From the NCBI GenBank assembly GCA_033961575.1, contig CM066732.1:50249001-50313000 (forward strand): a DNA stretch of 64,000 nt. The letters are read 5' to 3'. This document shows, one piece after another, positions 46,641-58,385 of the stretch; position 1 is the first letter of the stretch, and every line of letters starts with the position of its first letter. The notes beneath the pieces are model-generated. The model had not been told where the DNA came from. It saw only the letters and a program-made list of their open reading frames with translations, and ran no database searches. The stretch is from Aselliscus stoliczkanus (taxonomy: Eukaryota > Chordata > Mammalia > Chiroptera > Hipposideridae). Made by a program: the position numbers and the translations under genes.

Positions 46641-48739
46641 TCTGAGCGGGTTAATGAGTGTGGGAGGTGGTTTTTCTCTTGGGGGAGGGCACCCAAGACC
46701 TGTGCCCACTCTGGCATGTGTCCCTCAATGTGAAGTGTGTCTGGTATGTGTTAGGAGACAGGACTCACGCACTGGATTCTGGTGTATGGGGGCGTCCTGA
46801 GGAGGCCGAAGGGGGGAGCGGAGGCCAAGAGCAACGCTCTTGCTTTTTGGAAAAATTCGCATGGAGACAGGTCTCATCATTTTTCTTTAGGATAAAAAAA
46901 CATAGATTTACTTGGCTTGGCATATTTTATTTAATTTTTACAGCATATTTATCTTTATTAATATTTCCAAACCTGTGCCCCTTGGAACCTGAAATCCATT
47001 GTATGAGAAAGATTCCTGCGCTTCACTAGTACAATTTTGAAAGGTTTTTGTTGGTTTGTTTTTCCTGTAGGGCCTTTCAGAGGCTTTAATATGGTAAGGT
47101 GCCCTGTGAATTTCCAAGTGGTTGGGGAGGGAAGCTAAACATCAACAAACCTCTCTCCTGGGAACCTGCATCCAAAAATGCTGCTTCGGGTTCACATCAC
47201 ATTTCGTTAGCACCTCGCAGTTTCTCTGAGGAGAAATCCAAAAGAAAGGGACCGTCAGGTAGGTTAGTGTTTCCCTGACGAGACCCACACCTTTGGGTTC
47301 TCCCAAGCCTGGTTTTTCAAAAATGCAACTGTCTAAGCCTTTAATTCAAAAGCAGCTATTGGTCACTTGGCTGGATCTGAGCTGTCATAGATACAGCAGT
47401 AGCTTGGAATTTAATTCTGTTTCTTTGAGCAGTTTCATTTTCCTCATGTTTGCTCTATTTCTGTGCACTTGAGAAGCTGTGACAAGTGGTCTTGTCTATT
47501 TCATGCTCAACATCTAGATGAAAAAATCGTCTCAGAGGTACAGCCGTTTTTCAAACAACATGGTTCAAAACCACCCACTTTGTAGTAATCATGGAACTGC
47601 GTCTAATCCCTCTCTAACTTTCTTATGATATCCCCTTTTAGCCCATGGAAGTCCAACATAGATACCCTAAGCTTGGTTCCCAGTGTTTTAGTCTACATTA
47701 TCCTAGTATAACTATCTGACCTAACAGTAGTCTGTCTGTCTGTCTCTCTCATTTTAATTGTGAATTTTTGATTACTAAGATACAGGCCAATGCCCTTGGG
47801 ACATGTGCAGATGCAGGATTTTGGACAAAAACAGATGAAAGGAGATCTAAACTCAGAAAACCCCAACACGACAGCCCTAATATGTGCTCACAGCATGCTC
47901 TGTGACCTCTCTTTATTTTGTATTAGTTCCAATGTGGTAAATTCCATGGCGTTTAGTTGGTAAGACACTAACTCTTTTATGGCAAAATGAATGAGTGTGT
48001 TATTTATATATTTTAAACTTAGTTAGACACTCCCTCAAGGCTCACAGCCAAGTCAATAAAGTTATGTTTGAAGATGGAGTTTGAAATTCTATTTTCATTC
48101 ATTTTAATGGTTTACAAGTAAATTGCATTTTCTACTTCATTCTGTGACATAAGTCAATAGGTATCCAATGTAAATGCAGTTCATTTATATCTGAATTGAT
48201 GTTCTGTCCGCCATTACCTTATGTTTCTAATGCATTCTGATACATTAGTAAATAGGCTTGTCTGATTAATCATTAGCACATGAAAAGGGTTAGCTGCTGT
48301 CTGCCAAATGGAACTATTGACACTGATAAGAGGACCCAAGATGGTGTCACCTGGAAATGGAGTGTGCCAGTGGTTCAAGAAAAATATGCCTCCATAAATT
48401 TGGAGAGCCCTGAAAGTATTTCATTAATTCTCCATATGATAGACATTCTGTACTTTTATTTAAAAAACAACAATTTCCTAACAACCAAAGTTGATGAAAG
48501 AAGGTCTTGGTTTACTTTACAAACTTAGTTGCCTAAAATCTAAATACATTGTTAGTCTAGGAAGTACATTCCTTGAGAGCTACAAATAGACAATGAGAGA
48601 GGTTTTAGAGCCTCCAAGAAGAAAGCCCCCTGAGGCCGCTCTAGATTCACAGCCTGAAGTTTAGATCTGTTTAACCTGAAGAGCTATGTTGTAGGTGGCC
48701 TGTCTCATCCCATCTGAGGCCAGAGAAATCTGTGCTTGC
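46641..48739. other. unique noncoding stretch, AT-rich in its second half
   Basis: No gene is supported. The AT-rich part at 47930-48560 has no clear transposon landmarks and may be conserved noncoding sequence. A small (TGTC)n run is at 47731-47745. Confidence 0.4.
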
Positions 48740-48908
48740 CCACACATACATGCACACACACACACACATGCACACACATGCACACACGAGCGCGCGCACA
48801 CACTCATGTGCACACACATGCACACACAAGCGCACACACTCATGTGCATGCACATGCACACACATGCAAGCATGCGCGCGCACGCGCACACACGCGCACA
48901 CACACGAG
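48740..48908. repeat. alternating purine-pyrimidine tract (CA/CG/TG)
   Basis: About 170 bp of nearly uninterrupted alternating purine and pyrimidine: CA blocks, 'catgtgca' steps and 'gcgcgc' blocks. CG-containing alternation is the best known Z-DNA-forming sequence type. A higher-order unit with 'cactcatgtgca' recurs at 48799 and 48837. Confidence 0.9.
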
Positions 48909-50094
48909 CAGCTTGACATGCTCCTTTGCAGAAACCTCGTGCTGCACACTTTCTCCATGTCTGGCCCCTCGTGCAGCCCTGCAGCAAAGTGAAACACACT
49001 TGCCGTCTCTGTAATGTACTACTGCAGCTCCAGCTTGTCCCAGGATAAGGCAGCATCACATACCTAAAAGGGTCATAGCCCCATCACTCTGAAAATGCTC
49101 ATGTAATTCAGCTTTGATATTGTCTGAGCCATTAGATTTAAAAGCCCTTCTGTGTGGTTGCCAAGTGCATTACTGCAAACAAATCATAAAAGTCTGACGG
49201 CCACTGCTTCTGCAGTGTCTTCAGGCAGCACCGCAGCGTGGCAGTCCCTTTTGCTGGGATGTGTTGTATTCTGGGCTTTCAAGCAGCACAGGGTGTGGAG
49301 CAGAACAAGTGCTGGTGGGGACCTGCTCCAGTGTGGCGTGAGCTGAGGTGCTGGGACTTTAGCATACAGCTGGTGAAGGGGCACATTCCCTTAGGAGATT
49401 TGTGATGGAGCAAGGGCCCCAGTGGAGCATGAGTCAGGAACCTCACTTCTCGTAAGCCTTTGCTGATTCACTTTCTCTTTCCTCAGTTTCGCACATGGAT
49501 TGAGTGGTGATAATAATTGCTGTCCTTCCTACCTCCCAGGGTGTTTGAATTTCAAACAAAATGAGGATTAGGAAAACATTGCGGAAGGACTTACGAAACG
49601 AAGATGGCAGAGGCCCTGCTTGTATTGTAGTATACCTTCTCCCATTAAAATGAAAAGCTACTTGACCTGTCCTATGGGTTCCGAGGCAGCATGGACCGAA
49701 CAAATATTTATTTAATTTAACTCAGACGGACAGCTGCATGTTTCATTTGCTCATTTCAAGTTGGGGCAGAGCCGTCTCTCATGTTTTACGTGTAGTGTTC
49801 ACTCCTCAGACTACGTACTGGACAGGGCACGGATTTCTTTTGAGGTTTGTGTTTTCTGAAAAGGCAGGATAATCGGAAGCCCGTGTGAATCCTCAGTGCC
49901 ACATACTTCCTGTGATCATGGCTCCAGTAGGAGGCTGTGTCTATAGTCCTGATAGGACAAGGTTTCCAAGGCTTAGGAAAGGAAACAGCATGGGCCCCCG
50001 TGCAGTGACGTGAACATGATTCACTGAGGACTGATCTGTTGTGAAAGGTCCTAGACCACTGGGGAGGCAGAAGGCGAGAAATCGCAGTGACAGG
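48909..50094. other. unique noncoding stretch
   Basis: No gene or confident repeat. Confidence 0.4.
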
Positions 50095-50335
50095 CTGGGC
50101 TCAGGAGCCCCGCTGCCAGTGTTCTTATCCTGGGCTTCTCTCTTATAAGTTACGTGACTTAGGGCCAAGTTATTAACCTATCTCTGCCTCAGTTTTCTCA
50201 TTTGTAAAATGAAAATAAGCTGATGGGATTGTTGAGAGGAGTAAAAGAGTAAAGCACATACAGCGCTGAGCATGTCTGGCCTGTAGCGAGCATTCAGAAA
50301 TCCTTCCTATTGTATTTGTGGTGAAGGTGATGGAG
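50095..50335 (+). mobile_element. MIR SINE
   Basis: 'agttacgtgacttagggcca', 'tctctgcctcagttttctc', 'atttgtaaaatgaaaataag' and 'acagcgctgagcatgtct' follow MIR sense order. Confidence 0.85.
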
Positions 50336-50504
50336 ATGATGCAGAATTACAGGCAAGTGAGACTGGTGCTGGCGAGACAGGGCGTGAAAAGCTTTGAACA
50401 CCCTGTCGTCCTTAGATTCCTTGGGTGTTAACAAGGCGATCCGGACCTCGGAGTGACTCATGCCAGGGACAATTGAAGATCTCTCCCCGAAATGCTTGTG
50501 CCTC

Positions 50505-50612
50505 TTTCATTCTCTGCCAGGCTCGTCTGGTTCCCAGCCATATCACCAGTGCCAAGAATAGTGCCTGGAGCCTGGCTGGCACTCAGTAAATATTTGCTAA
50601 GTGTATGAATGA
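50505..50612 (+). mobile_element. L2 LINE 3' terminus
   Basis: 'gccaagaatagtgcctggag', 'cctggctggcactcagtaa' and 'atatttgctaagtgtatg' match the L2 end. Confidence 0.65.
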
Positions 50613-51529
50613 CTCTTCTCCCCAAAGCGAGTCCTTTGCTCTTCTATTCAGTTTGAGACACATTTGCCAGATTCATTGCAACCAAGTGAGCTCCTTTTCC
50701 TTACACCTCAAGTAAGAGTAATAGGAGAACAACGTTTTTCTTAATAAAACAGATGTGGTTTATTTGAGTGTGTCAACACCGGGTCCTATAAATACCAGTA
50801 TCCATCTCTACCACACAGCACATTTGAGGATGCACTGGAGTCACCCCCCAATGCATCTGTCACTGAGGCACCTCAGCTGGGAGACGATTATCTTCTCATG
50901 CTGTCCTCCCCAAGCTGGGTCCTCATGTAACGTGCCTTCCTTTCCTACAACAGCACCCAGACAGGTGGCAGTACCCATTCTCTGGGCAGGGGCAAGGAAG
51001 CCAGGAGTGTGATATGTTATTAATTATTACAAAAATAAACTGTAGGGCTGAGACTTGCTACCACAAAGCATAAGTGTGAAAAATCCCACTTTGCTGGTGA
51101 AGAAAAAACTGCTCGTTAAGGAAAGATCTTCCTTCAGCAAAAAGGAGGAGGAAAGAAGGGCGAGCATGCCGATACTATCTGCATTTTAAACAAAAGAGAA
51201 GTTTCCCTCTGAAAGGCGATGTTGTAAATCCTGTCTCCTTCCATGGCAGTGTTATGTGCTGCAGTCCTGTGCATTTTCCGTTCAAATATTGTGATTCCCC
51301 CGAAGAAGCTAGGAAACAGGCTGTCCATTGATTCATGTCTTGCAATATGTTAGCTGTTAATAACATTCTCATTTCATAATTTCTCCCTCTTTTGAATGCC
51401 TTCCAGATGTTCACCTTGCAAATGTGAATTTTAAATGCTTACTGTTTCAGTCATTTTCTGTCCCAGGAACTTTAAACAAATTTGGGGCATTCTTTTCAGA
51501 ACCTTAAAGAGACTCTGCAAAGTTGGGGG
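50613..51529. other. unique noncoding stretch
   Basis: No gene or confident repeat. Confidence 0.4.
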
Positions 51530-51534
51530 GTGGG

Positions 51535-51591
<57 letters not shown>

Positions 51592-51606
51592 CAGAGAGAG
51601 AGAGTA
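51530..51606. repeat. (GA)n microsatellite
   Basis: About 35 GA units with two interruptions, after a G-rich lead; homopurine mirror-repeat tract. Confidence 0.97.
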
Positions 51607-52315
51607 GAAAGCATGCCTGTGATACAACATAGAGGAGTTGTGACTATGGATATGAAAATAGATACATAATTGTGATTTCTTGGCATCTTATGACTGTATG
51701 TCTTCGTATATTTTTTAAGAAACTGAATTTATGCTTTTTAATAAATAGTGTATTAAAGAAGTTGATTGACAATATAGATTTATGGTGGAGTGACATTAAG
51801 TTAAATAAAACTTAGGTTCAGTTTGTGGTTCAGGCTGCTATTGTGAAAAAAATGGCAACTGATAAAATTCTCAAATCACTTGCCCTCTGTATGACATAAT
51901 GGCTTTTATGCAATGTGACGTGAAAACAGCAGTCAGAGAGAAGATTGTGAGAACAAAACATGTTTCTTAGACCAAGTGAACATGTTACATACTGCACGTT
52001 TATTAAGTCAAAGCCAGGATAGAATTTTTGACCAAGCGGTGATGTGAGGTTCCTGTGATTTAGTTCATGAGAGTTACTGTCCCTTTGAGTAAAGTCTATG
52101 GCTTATAGCAGTGTTGGTAGATTCCTGATCCATCTGTGGGGAGTAACTTGGATGCTTAAGACGAGCAAAACTTCATCACAGGTGAGAACTTTGTCATCTG
52201 GCCAACCCATTGCAGGGGGCTCTGGAAAACATGGTCTGGCGGAGCAATGGGGCCCTGCTGCACCTCTCTCCATGAGGGGGGCACAGACGGGATGGACTTC
52301 CAGCAGTCTCTGTCA
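51607..52315. other. unique noncoding stretch
   Basis: AT-rich, with no recognised gene or repeat. Confidence 0.4.
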
Positions 52316-52736
52316 CAACCACACACACACACCACACACACCACACACACGCCACACACTCCACACACACCACACACCATACCACACACACATATCACAC
52401 ACACACACCACATACTACACACACACCACATACACATACACCACACACACACACACCACATACACCACACACACACACCACACACACACACACCACACCA
52501 CACACACACACACACACCACACACACACACACCACATACCACATAGGACACCACACACACACACACCACATACCACATAGTACACCATACACACACACCA
52601 CACACACACACACACCATACCACACACATCATACACACACACACACACACACACACAACACACATACACACACATACCACACACATACACACACCATACC
52701 ACACACACACACTCACGCACGCGCACATGTACACAA
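52316..52736. repeat. CA/CCA-rich satellite with higher-order units
   Basis: About 420 bp made almost only of C, A and a few T on the plus strand; G is nearly absent until the last 25 bp. Units vary (CACA, CCACA, CATAC). A longer unit beginning 'accacataccacatag' recurs at 52531 and 52565, a 34-bp period. Apparent long frames across it are low-complexity artefacts. Confidence 0.95.
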
Positions 52737-52927
52737 CGCACATCTTCAGGCATGTGTGCCCAGGGACCAGCTCGCAGCCTGTGTACAGGGTTGTAGAATT
52801 TCGCCAAGCCCCAGGTCTCCATCTGGTAGCCCTGTTCCCTCACTTTCTTCTCTAGCCTTCCTGACTATACTACAGGAATAAAATCTCAAAGTTGCTGAGT
52901 TTTCATATCAGTTTTCTTTTTTATTTT
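52737..52927. other. short unique stretch
   Basis: Nothing recognised. Confidence 0.4.
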
Positions 52928-53330
52928 CAATCTGATTGCTTTATTTATTGTATTGAGGTATAATATTGGTTTATAACCTAATATACGTTCAGGTGTATAA
53001 CATTGTAATTCAGTGTCTGTATACACTATAGCGTACTTACCACCAAGAGTCTAGTTTCCATCCATTACTATACATCTGACCCCCTTCACCCATTTATCCC
53101 CAGCCCCCATCTCCTCTGGTCGCCACCAACCTGTTTTCATATCTGAGAGTATTTTCGTTTTGTTTCTTTTTTGTTAGTCTGTTTTATATTCCATTATGAC
53201 TGAAAGCATACAATTTTTGTCCTTTTTCCATTTGACTTATTTCACTTACCATAATACCCTCAAGGTCCATCCATGTGGTTCCAAATGGAAATATTTCATG
53301 TTTTGTTGTTTTTTAAATCACATCAGCTTT
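52928..53330 (-). mobile_element. L1 3' UTR fragment
   Basis: 'tattgtattgaggtataata', 'ttcaggtgtataacattgt', 'gtctagtttccatccatta', 'ctctggtcgccaccaacc', 'actgaaagcatacaattt' and 'gacttatttcacttaccat' are antisense L1 3' UTR landmarks. Confidence 0.8.
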
Positions 53331-53694
53331 CTTTATCTTTCCCAAGCCTTCAGAGCAAAAACAAACCAACAAAGACTATACTATATCTCCCACATCCATT
53401 TACCATTTCTCTCCCAAATTAACCCAAAGTTGCTCATTTCTAGCCCTTTTTATTACACAAAAACAAGAGATTACCTTGAAATAAACAAATTAAACCTAGG
53501 CAAAATAGTCACTGGCTAATAGAAGTCCTGCGACTTTTTTTTTTCTGTGTCACCTTTATAGGTGCCATTTATTCTTTGGTACCTGTGGATTAATTTGCAC
53601 ACCTACATGGACTGAAAATACCCATTGCTCATCTTCACCATGATGGCTCCTAAAATCAGCATGGGCACTCTCACGAGGAGCCTGTGAAGTGTAT
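53331..53694. other. unique noncoding stretch
   Basis: No gene or confident repeat; T-run at 53536-53545. Confidence 0.4.
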
Positions 53695-53905
53695 AAAGAA
53701 TGTGGACTTTGGCGTTAGACTGGTCTGGGCTTAAGAGTCATTTTCTAGGTGGCTGTGGCTTCATTTCTTCTTCAATTCAGTCCAGCCTCAGTTTACCCAT
53801 GTTTACGTTGAGGATAATGAAATTTCTCTTATGTAATTATCATGGGCATAGAAGCAGTTAACAGAGGACAAGGGTCTGGCAAGTAGTAGGGGCCCAGTAG
53901 GAGTA
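53695..53905 (+). mobile_element. MIR SINE
   Basis: 'tgtggactttggcgttagac', 'tggtctgggcttaagagtc', 'cagcctcagtttacccatg' and 'ggacaagggtctggcaagta' follow MIR sense order. Confidence 0.75.
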
Positions 53906-53939
53906 ACAGAAATTATTATAAAAGCAGTGGGATCAGTAA

Positions 53940-54130
53940 CCTGAGTTTCTGAGTCTGCATTGCTATTACTTGTTATTCTCATTTAGATGAACCATTTAAT
54001 CCCTCTAGGCCCCAGCCCCCTCACCTATAAACCGGGAATTATACCTGCTTTACTTATAAACTGGTGCCGATGTGATGAATGAGTAAAACAGTGAATACGA
54101 AGGTACTTAAGGGGCAAAAAAGCAATAGAC
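53940..54130 (+). mobile_element. MIR SINE, second copy
   Basis: 'gatgaaccatttaatccctc', 'ccccctcacctataaaccgg', 'gaattatacctgctttac' and 'gatgtgatgaatgagtaaa' follow MIR order. It is adjacent to the previous MIR in the same orientation. Confidence 0.7.
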
Positions 54131-55289
54131 CATAAAAAGTGCTATATAAACATAAATCATTTTTTATCAATGTCCCAAAATTGAGATGCTGGGAATTTTG
54201 GGTTCAGACTACAGGATGGTATCTTTCCAATTATGCAGCTGGGTCCCGTGTGTCCTATAGAATTCACAGAATATGAAAGATCCTCCAGGCAACTACTGTT
54301 GCATCACTTTAATCCCAAGCCCTGTCACCTGAAGAAATATGTAAAAATAATTTGTTCTGCAGTTTGGGTCCGACTGGTCTAGCATTTTCAGTCTTTAATC
54401 TTCCCCAATGGAAACACCCTCCATTAAATGGATAGGCTGGAGAGAGTGAGAGGAAATTAACAGAATGTTGACAGTAACTCAACACCGTTAAAAAATATTA
54501 CCAACTTGTCTTCTGGTTTCCTGTTGGTGACATGATCTTAGAATCATTTGGGAATATTACGGGCAAGACTTAGACTGTTCCTCGCGGTGATGAGATTTTT
54601 GTTGTTCCTGTGTACTTGGTGTTAGATCTTCAGTTTGGCCTTGGCAGCTGATCAGCAACAAGTCAGCTAACGTATTTTTTAAGTGGCTGATGTTCACTTG
54701 TTTTTTGGTTTGGGATTATGAAAGTGTTCACTACAGAACATTTGGAAAAGGTGGAAAGTTGCAAATAACAGATGTTTCTAAACACCAGCAGCTCTTAGTG
54801 AATTAGTTTACTTCTTTCAAACTCCATGTATTTCATAACTGAGGCTGTGAGATGAAGAGAGAAGCAGGAAGGAGGGCATTGAGAGTTTGAGGTTAGAGAA
54901 GTATTTTTGGATTCTCACTTTGTGGGGACAGGGTGGGTATTTGTATGGTTACTGTGGCCAACGTAAAGGAAGTAGACGGATAGAAGCAAGCTGTGAAGTG
55001 TGCACGTGTGTGTATGTGTGTGTGTGTGGGGGTCTGTGTTTCATTTTCTAGCCATCCATGTGCCTCTGGCCAGCCCTGCCCCTACACTATGCTATGGTCT
55101 CCATGCTGAGGCAGAACTCTAGAACTCGCCCACCTTCCTCAGGTATGAGTGTGAGCGGTTTCCCAGATCCATTCTGCATGTCCGCTTTCAGTAGGGTTCC
55201 ATCCTCCTTTTACTGTGCCCAGTCTCACATTCTCATCCTTTCATTTCTTCCATCAACATGTCCTTTTGATCTGAGCAGTCATGTTAGCA
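54131..55289. other. mostly unique noncoding stretch
   Basis: A (TG)n run is at 55003-55028. No gene supported. Confidence 0.4.
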
Positions 55290-55680
55290 GGACTGGTGAG
55301 TGTATCCCTTAGCATAACCCAGGTCTCCAAATCTCAGGGGCTTAACACAATGAAGGCTTACATTTTATCAGAACGAGTTCACTACAGGGTGTCCGGAGAG
55401 TCTCTCACTCACACACACTCACACACACATGCATGCACATTTCACAGCTTGCTTCTGTCCCTCTACTTCCTTTACTTTGGTCACAGTAACCATCAGAGTG
55501 ACTCAGGGACTTAGGTTGACAGACGTTCCATTTGACATATGCTTCCATGATAGTCAAAGTAAGACTCACACTCTGGCTCTTTAAGCTCCCACCAGACATG
55601 ACAAGTGTATCTTCAGCTTACATTTTATTAGTCAAAGCAAGTTCTGTGGCCACACCTAATCTCATGTGCCTCATTGAGAT
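55290..55680 (+). mobile_element. ancient interspersed repeat, family not assigned
   Basis: 'cataacccaggtctccaaat', 'caggggcttaacacaatg' and the later 'ttattagtcaaagcaagt', 'tgtggccacacctaatc' fit the ends of the family also seen at 35772-36115. A CA-rich run at 55411-55438 lies inside. Confidence 0.45.
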
Positions 55681-56034
55681 GAATTAGGATGTTGGTGAAA
55701 AGTGCTAACGACATCCTACCACACTCAGGCATGTGACAATAGGTGTACCTCAGAGGAGTTCCGCTTCCACGAGTCCTAAAGCTTTGCCAGTGTGACTGTC
55801 ACACTGGAAGCTACTATAGAACAAGGCCTGTGTGCTCATTGTTCTTTATATAACCACCAGCTCAGATCTGCCCAAGACAATGGCTAGTGATATCCTGACC
55901 AGAACCCATTACTCTTTCATAGAATTACCTGGAAAGAACATTGAATCAAAGACCACAGTTGTTTGCTTTTCTTCTGGATACAAGTTGGTTTTTGAGTTAA
56001 GGCAACTCGCTTTTATTTCACAGCTTCACCTTTG

Positions 56035-56610
56035 GGCCATTGTCCATCTATCCAACACACATATATCAGGCCCTTCTTGTGTGGTGGGTCCTGTGCTCTG
56101 TACTGGTGACCCAATGATGAGAAGGAAGAGAAGAGATGAAGTCCTGTCTATATTGGGAGAGGTACACACCAAGGAAATAATGACGCCACAGATGTGACAT
56201 TCCGGCTGAGGCAAAGCGCTCTGAAGCGGGCCCGGACCTGGTCTGAGGGAGGTAGATGATAGCTAGGTCCAGTGCTGTGGGCAAGAAGGGCAGCGTGGGC
56301 AGAGGGCACGGCACAGGCCAGAGCTCAGTGGCAGGAAGAAGAAGGAGGCATTCTGGAAGAGGAGGAGGATCTGGCTGGAGGAAAAAGAGAGGTCAGCGTG
56401 GGTGGCGTACAAGATGGGAGCTTCTTGTCTTGATCTGAAGGGCAGGTAAATTAGGTTTGCATTTCAGAGCAAGTGCTCTGGGGGCAGTGTAGAAAATGGC
56501 AGGCCCCACGGGTTCATGCTGAGTGCAGTAACAGGACAGTCACATCGCCCAAGGAAAACCTGGGCTGAGACTAGGATGTGACAGCAGAGCAGAAAGGCAG
56601 GTGGGGCAGG
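56035..56610 (-). mobile_element. L2 LINE, diverged
   Basis: 'tccaacacacatatatcagg', 'tgggtcctgtgctctgtac', 'ccagagctcagtggcagg' and 'ggaggcattctggaag' are in antisense L2 order. The purine-rich middle is typical of this segment. Confidence 0.45.
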
Positions 56611-57359
56611 GGCTGGAGAGATACTCAACGTGCTTCTCAGAAACCGTGCTCTGCACGCATCAGGAATGCTAAGAACAGAGACTGCCTCTGTAGTCGCCAC
56701 TGAATCCCAGGAAGAAGGCTGCCATGTTGAATGGACAAATAGTTCTCATGTTCCCACGTCAGGGGTGGAAACGTGAGGTAGCCGTGGGGAGAGAAGTATC
56801 AAGTATCCAGGTGTGAGGGAAGATTGCTTTTTCTCCTGCCCAAACACACCTGGGTGTACCAATATAAGAACTAAGTGAACACAGAGCTTCAGTCCTTTAA
56901 ATACCTCTCCTCTAATGGAGAATTTATTTCAGGGTATATGTAACTCCTGAAAAGTGCTTCTGGGTAGAGACACAGGAGCCCCTGACCATTGCACAGCCGC
57001 GTCATGGCCCCACCACTGCTTACCTGGCTTAGGGGAGGAGTGTAACTGCTCTTGATGTGACAGAACTGAGTCCTAAACTGGAACTCTGGGCATAGACATC
57101 TGGCCCATACTCTTAAAGCAGACCATATGCTTAAAATAAAAATGAAAATTTCTGCGTGATTTATAAGATAGAGTTGCAAAATGTACTCAGTGGGTGACCG
57201 GATGTTAATTTTTCACTGATCCCCTCCCTAAAAGAAAAAAAAAAAATAATGCTCCTAAGTGAGTCTAGCCCTGTGTATATTTTCTTTACTTCTATAGTTC
57301 ATTATGCACACTGTAATAATTTGTTGACAGTACAAGGCAAATCCATGATAAAACCAGAA
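56611..57359. other. unique noncoding stretch
   Basis: An A-run at 57236-57246. No gene recognised. Confidence 0.4.
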
Positions 57360-57540
57360 AACTTCTCCAAAGTAAATATTTGGTGCTACAAAAGAGGAAT
57401 TTTTTTTATTTGCATATTAATCCAATAATAAAATATAGTCTGCAGAGGAATAAGGCGCATTTGCTAATTTCCTAAATTGCTGTGGGTCGCAGGAGTTTCT
57501 AATTGATTTGAAAAATCTTTTTTTTGTGGAGCAGTAATAT
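57360..57540. promoter_or_regulatory. candidate conserved noncoding element
   Basis: Repeat-free AT-rich block with an exact POU octamer ATTTGCAT at 57408-57415, next to 'attaatccaataataaaat', then 'tttgctaatttcctaaattg'. Such clustering is common in distal enhancers; no conservation test was possible. Confidence 0.35.
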
Positions 57541-58189
57541 TCCTAGGCAGCAGGTCCAGCTCCTTCATGCCGTGGGCAGCTGTGGAGGCCCTGGATGTCA
57601 TATACCGGTGTGTGTGGGGGGGGAGCTGGGGTTCAGCCTGCTCTAGTCCTCATCATGGTTTCTGAAAGCACATGGGAGGCACAGCTAAGAGGACAGAGGG
57701 GATGGGCTACGAGGAGCGAAAAGCCTGCCCCAGTGTGAGCGTCTGCAGCGGCCAGTGGTCTTTCCACTTTGGGAAGGGCTTACTGTGCCCATCCATGCCT
57801 ACGTTACAGTGTTTCTAGACCAGGGCTTTGGCCTAAACGCAGCTCAGGAAGCAGAATGTTCAAAAGCAAGGGATGGATGGAGGGATGAGCTGCGTGTCAG
57901 GAAGGAAAGCATGCACACACACCGAGAGTTGTGAGACAGTGAGAAGTTTCATTTGGAGAGGGTTGCGACCAAGGACCATGTGTGCATGATGCTTGCTCTG
58001 CCCTGGTGACTCAGAGGAAGTGAGGGGCTCACGGGGTGCTTCTCTGAAAGGGCAGCCGGGACTTGATGAGAGAAACATTTTATCCATAAATCAGTGAGCT
58101 TGACAAATAAGGTATATAAGCAAGCGTACAGCTAAACTCTGTTATAGCTGATGCAGAGAAGAAAAATAGGATTAAAAACAGTAGATATT
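57541..58189. other. unique noncoding stretch
   Basis: A G-run patch at 57615-57630. No gene recognised. Confidence 0.4.
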
Positions 58190-58385
58190 ATGTTGGAAAT
58201 ACTCTGTGACAGGGCCCATGCCAAGTGCTTCCTGTACATTGTTTTCATCTGATTATTATTATTATTATTATTATTAGCAGCAGTAGTAGTAGTATTCTCT
58301 GGTGTTGATGAAAACTGAGGTTTAAAGAGCTTAAACAACTTGACCAGTCAACACAGCCTTGGTCAAAAATTTGAACTGAAGCCAC
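58190..58385 (-). mobile_element. MIR SINE with (ATT)n/(AGT)n expansion
   Basis: 'gatgaaaactgaggtttaaa', 'gagcttaaacaacttgacc' and 'aaaatttgaactgaagcca' follow antisense MIR order. A trinucleotide run (58251-58293) replaces the usual 'attattatccc' part. Confidence 0.7.

Noticed and set aside
52156..52743. 195-codon minus-strand frame
   Set aside because: It is the translation of the CA/CCA satellite (Cys-Val repeats); an artefact of low complexity.
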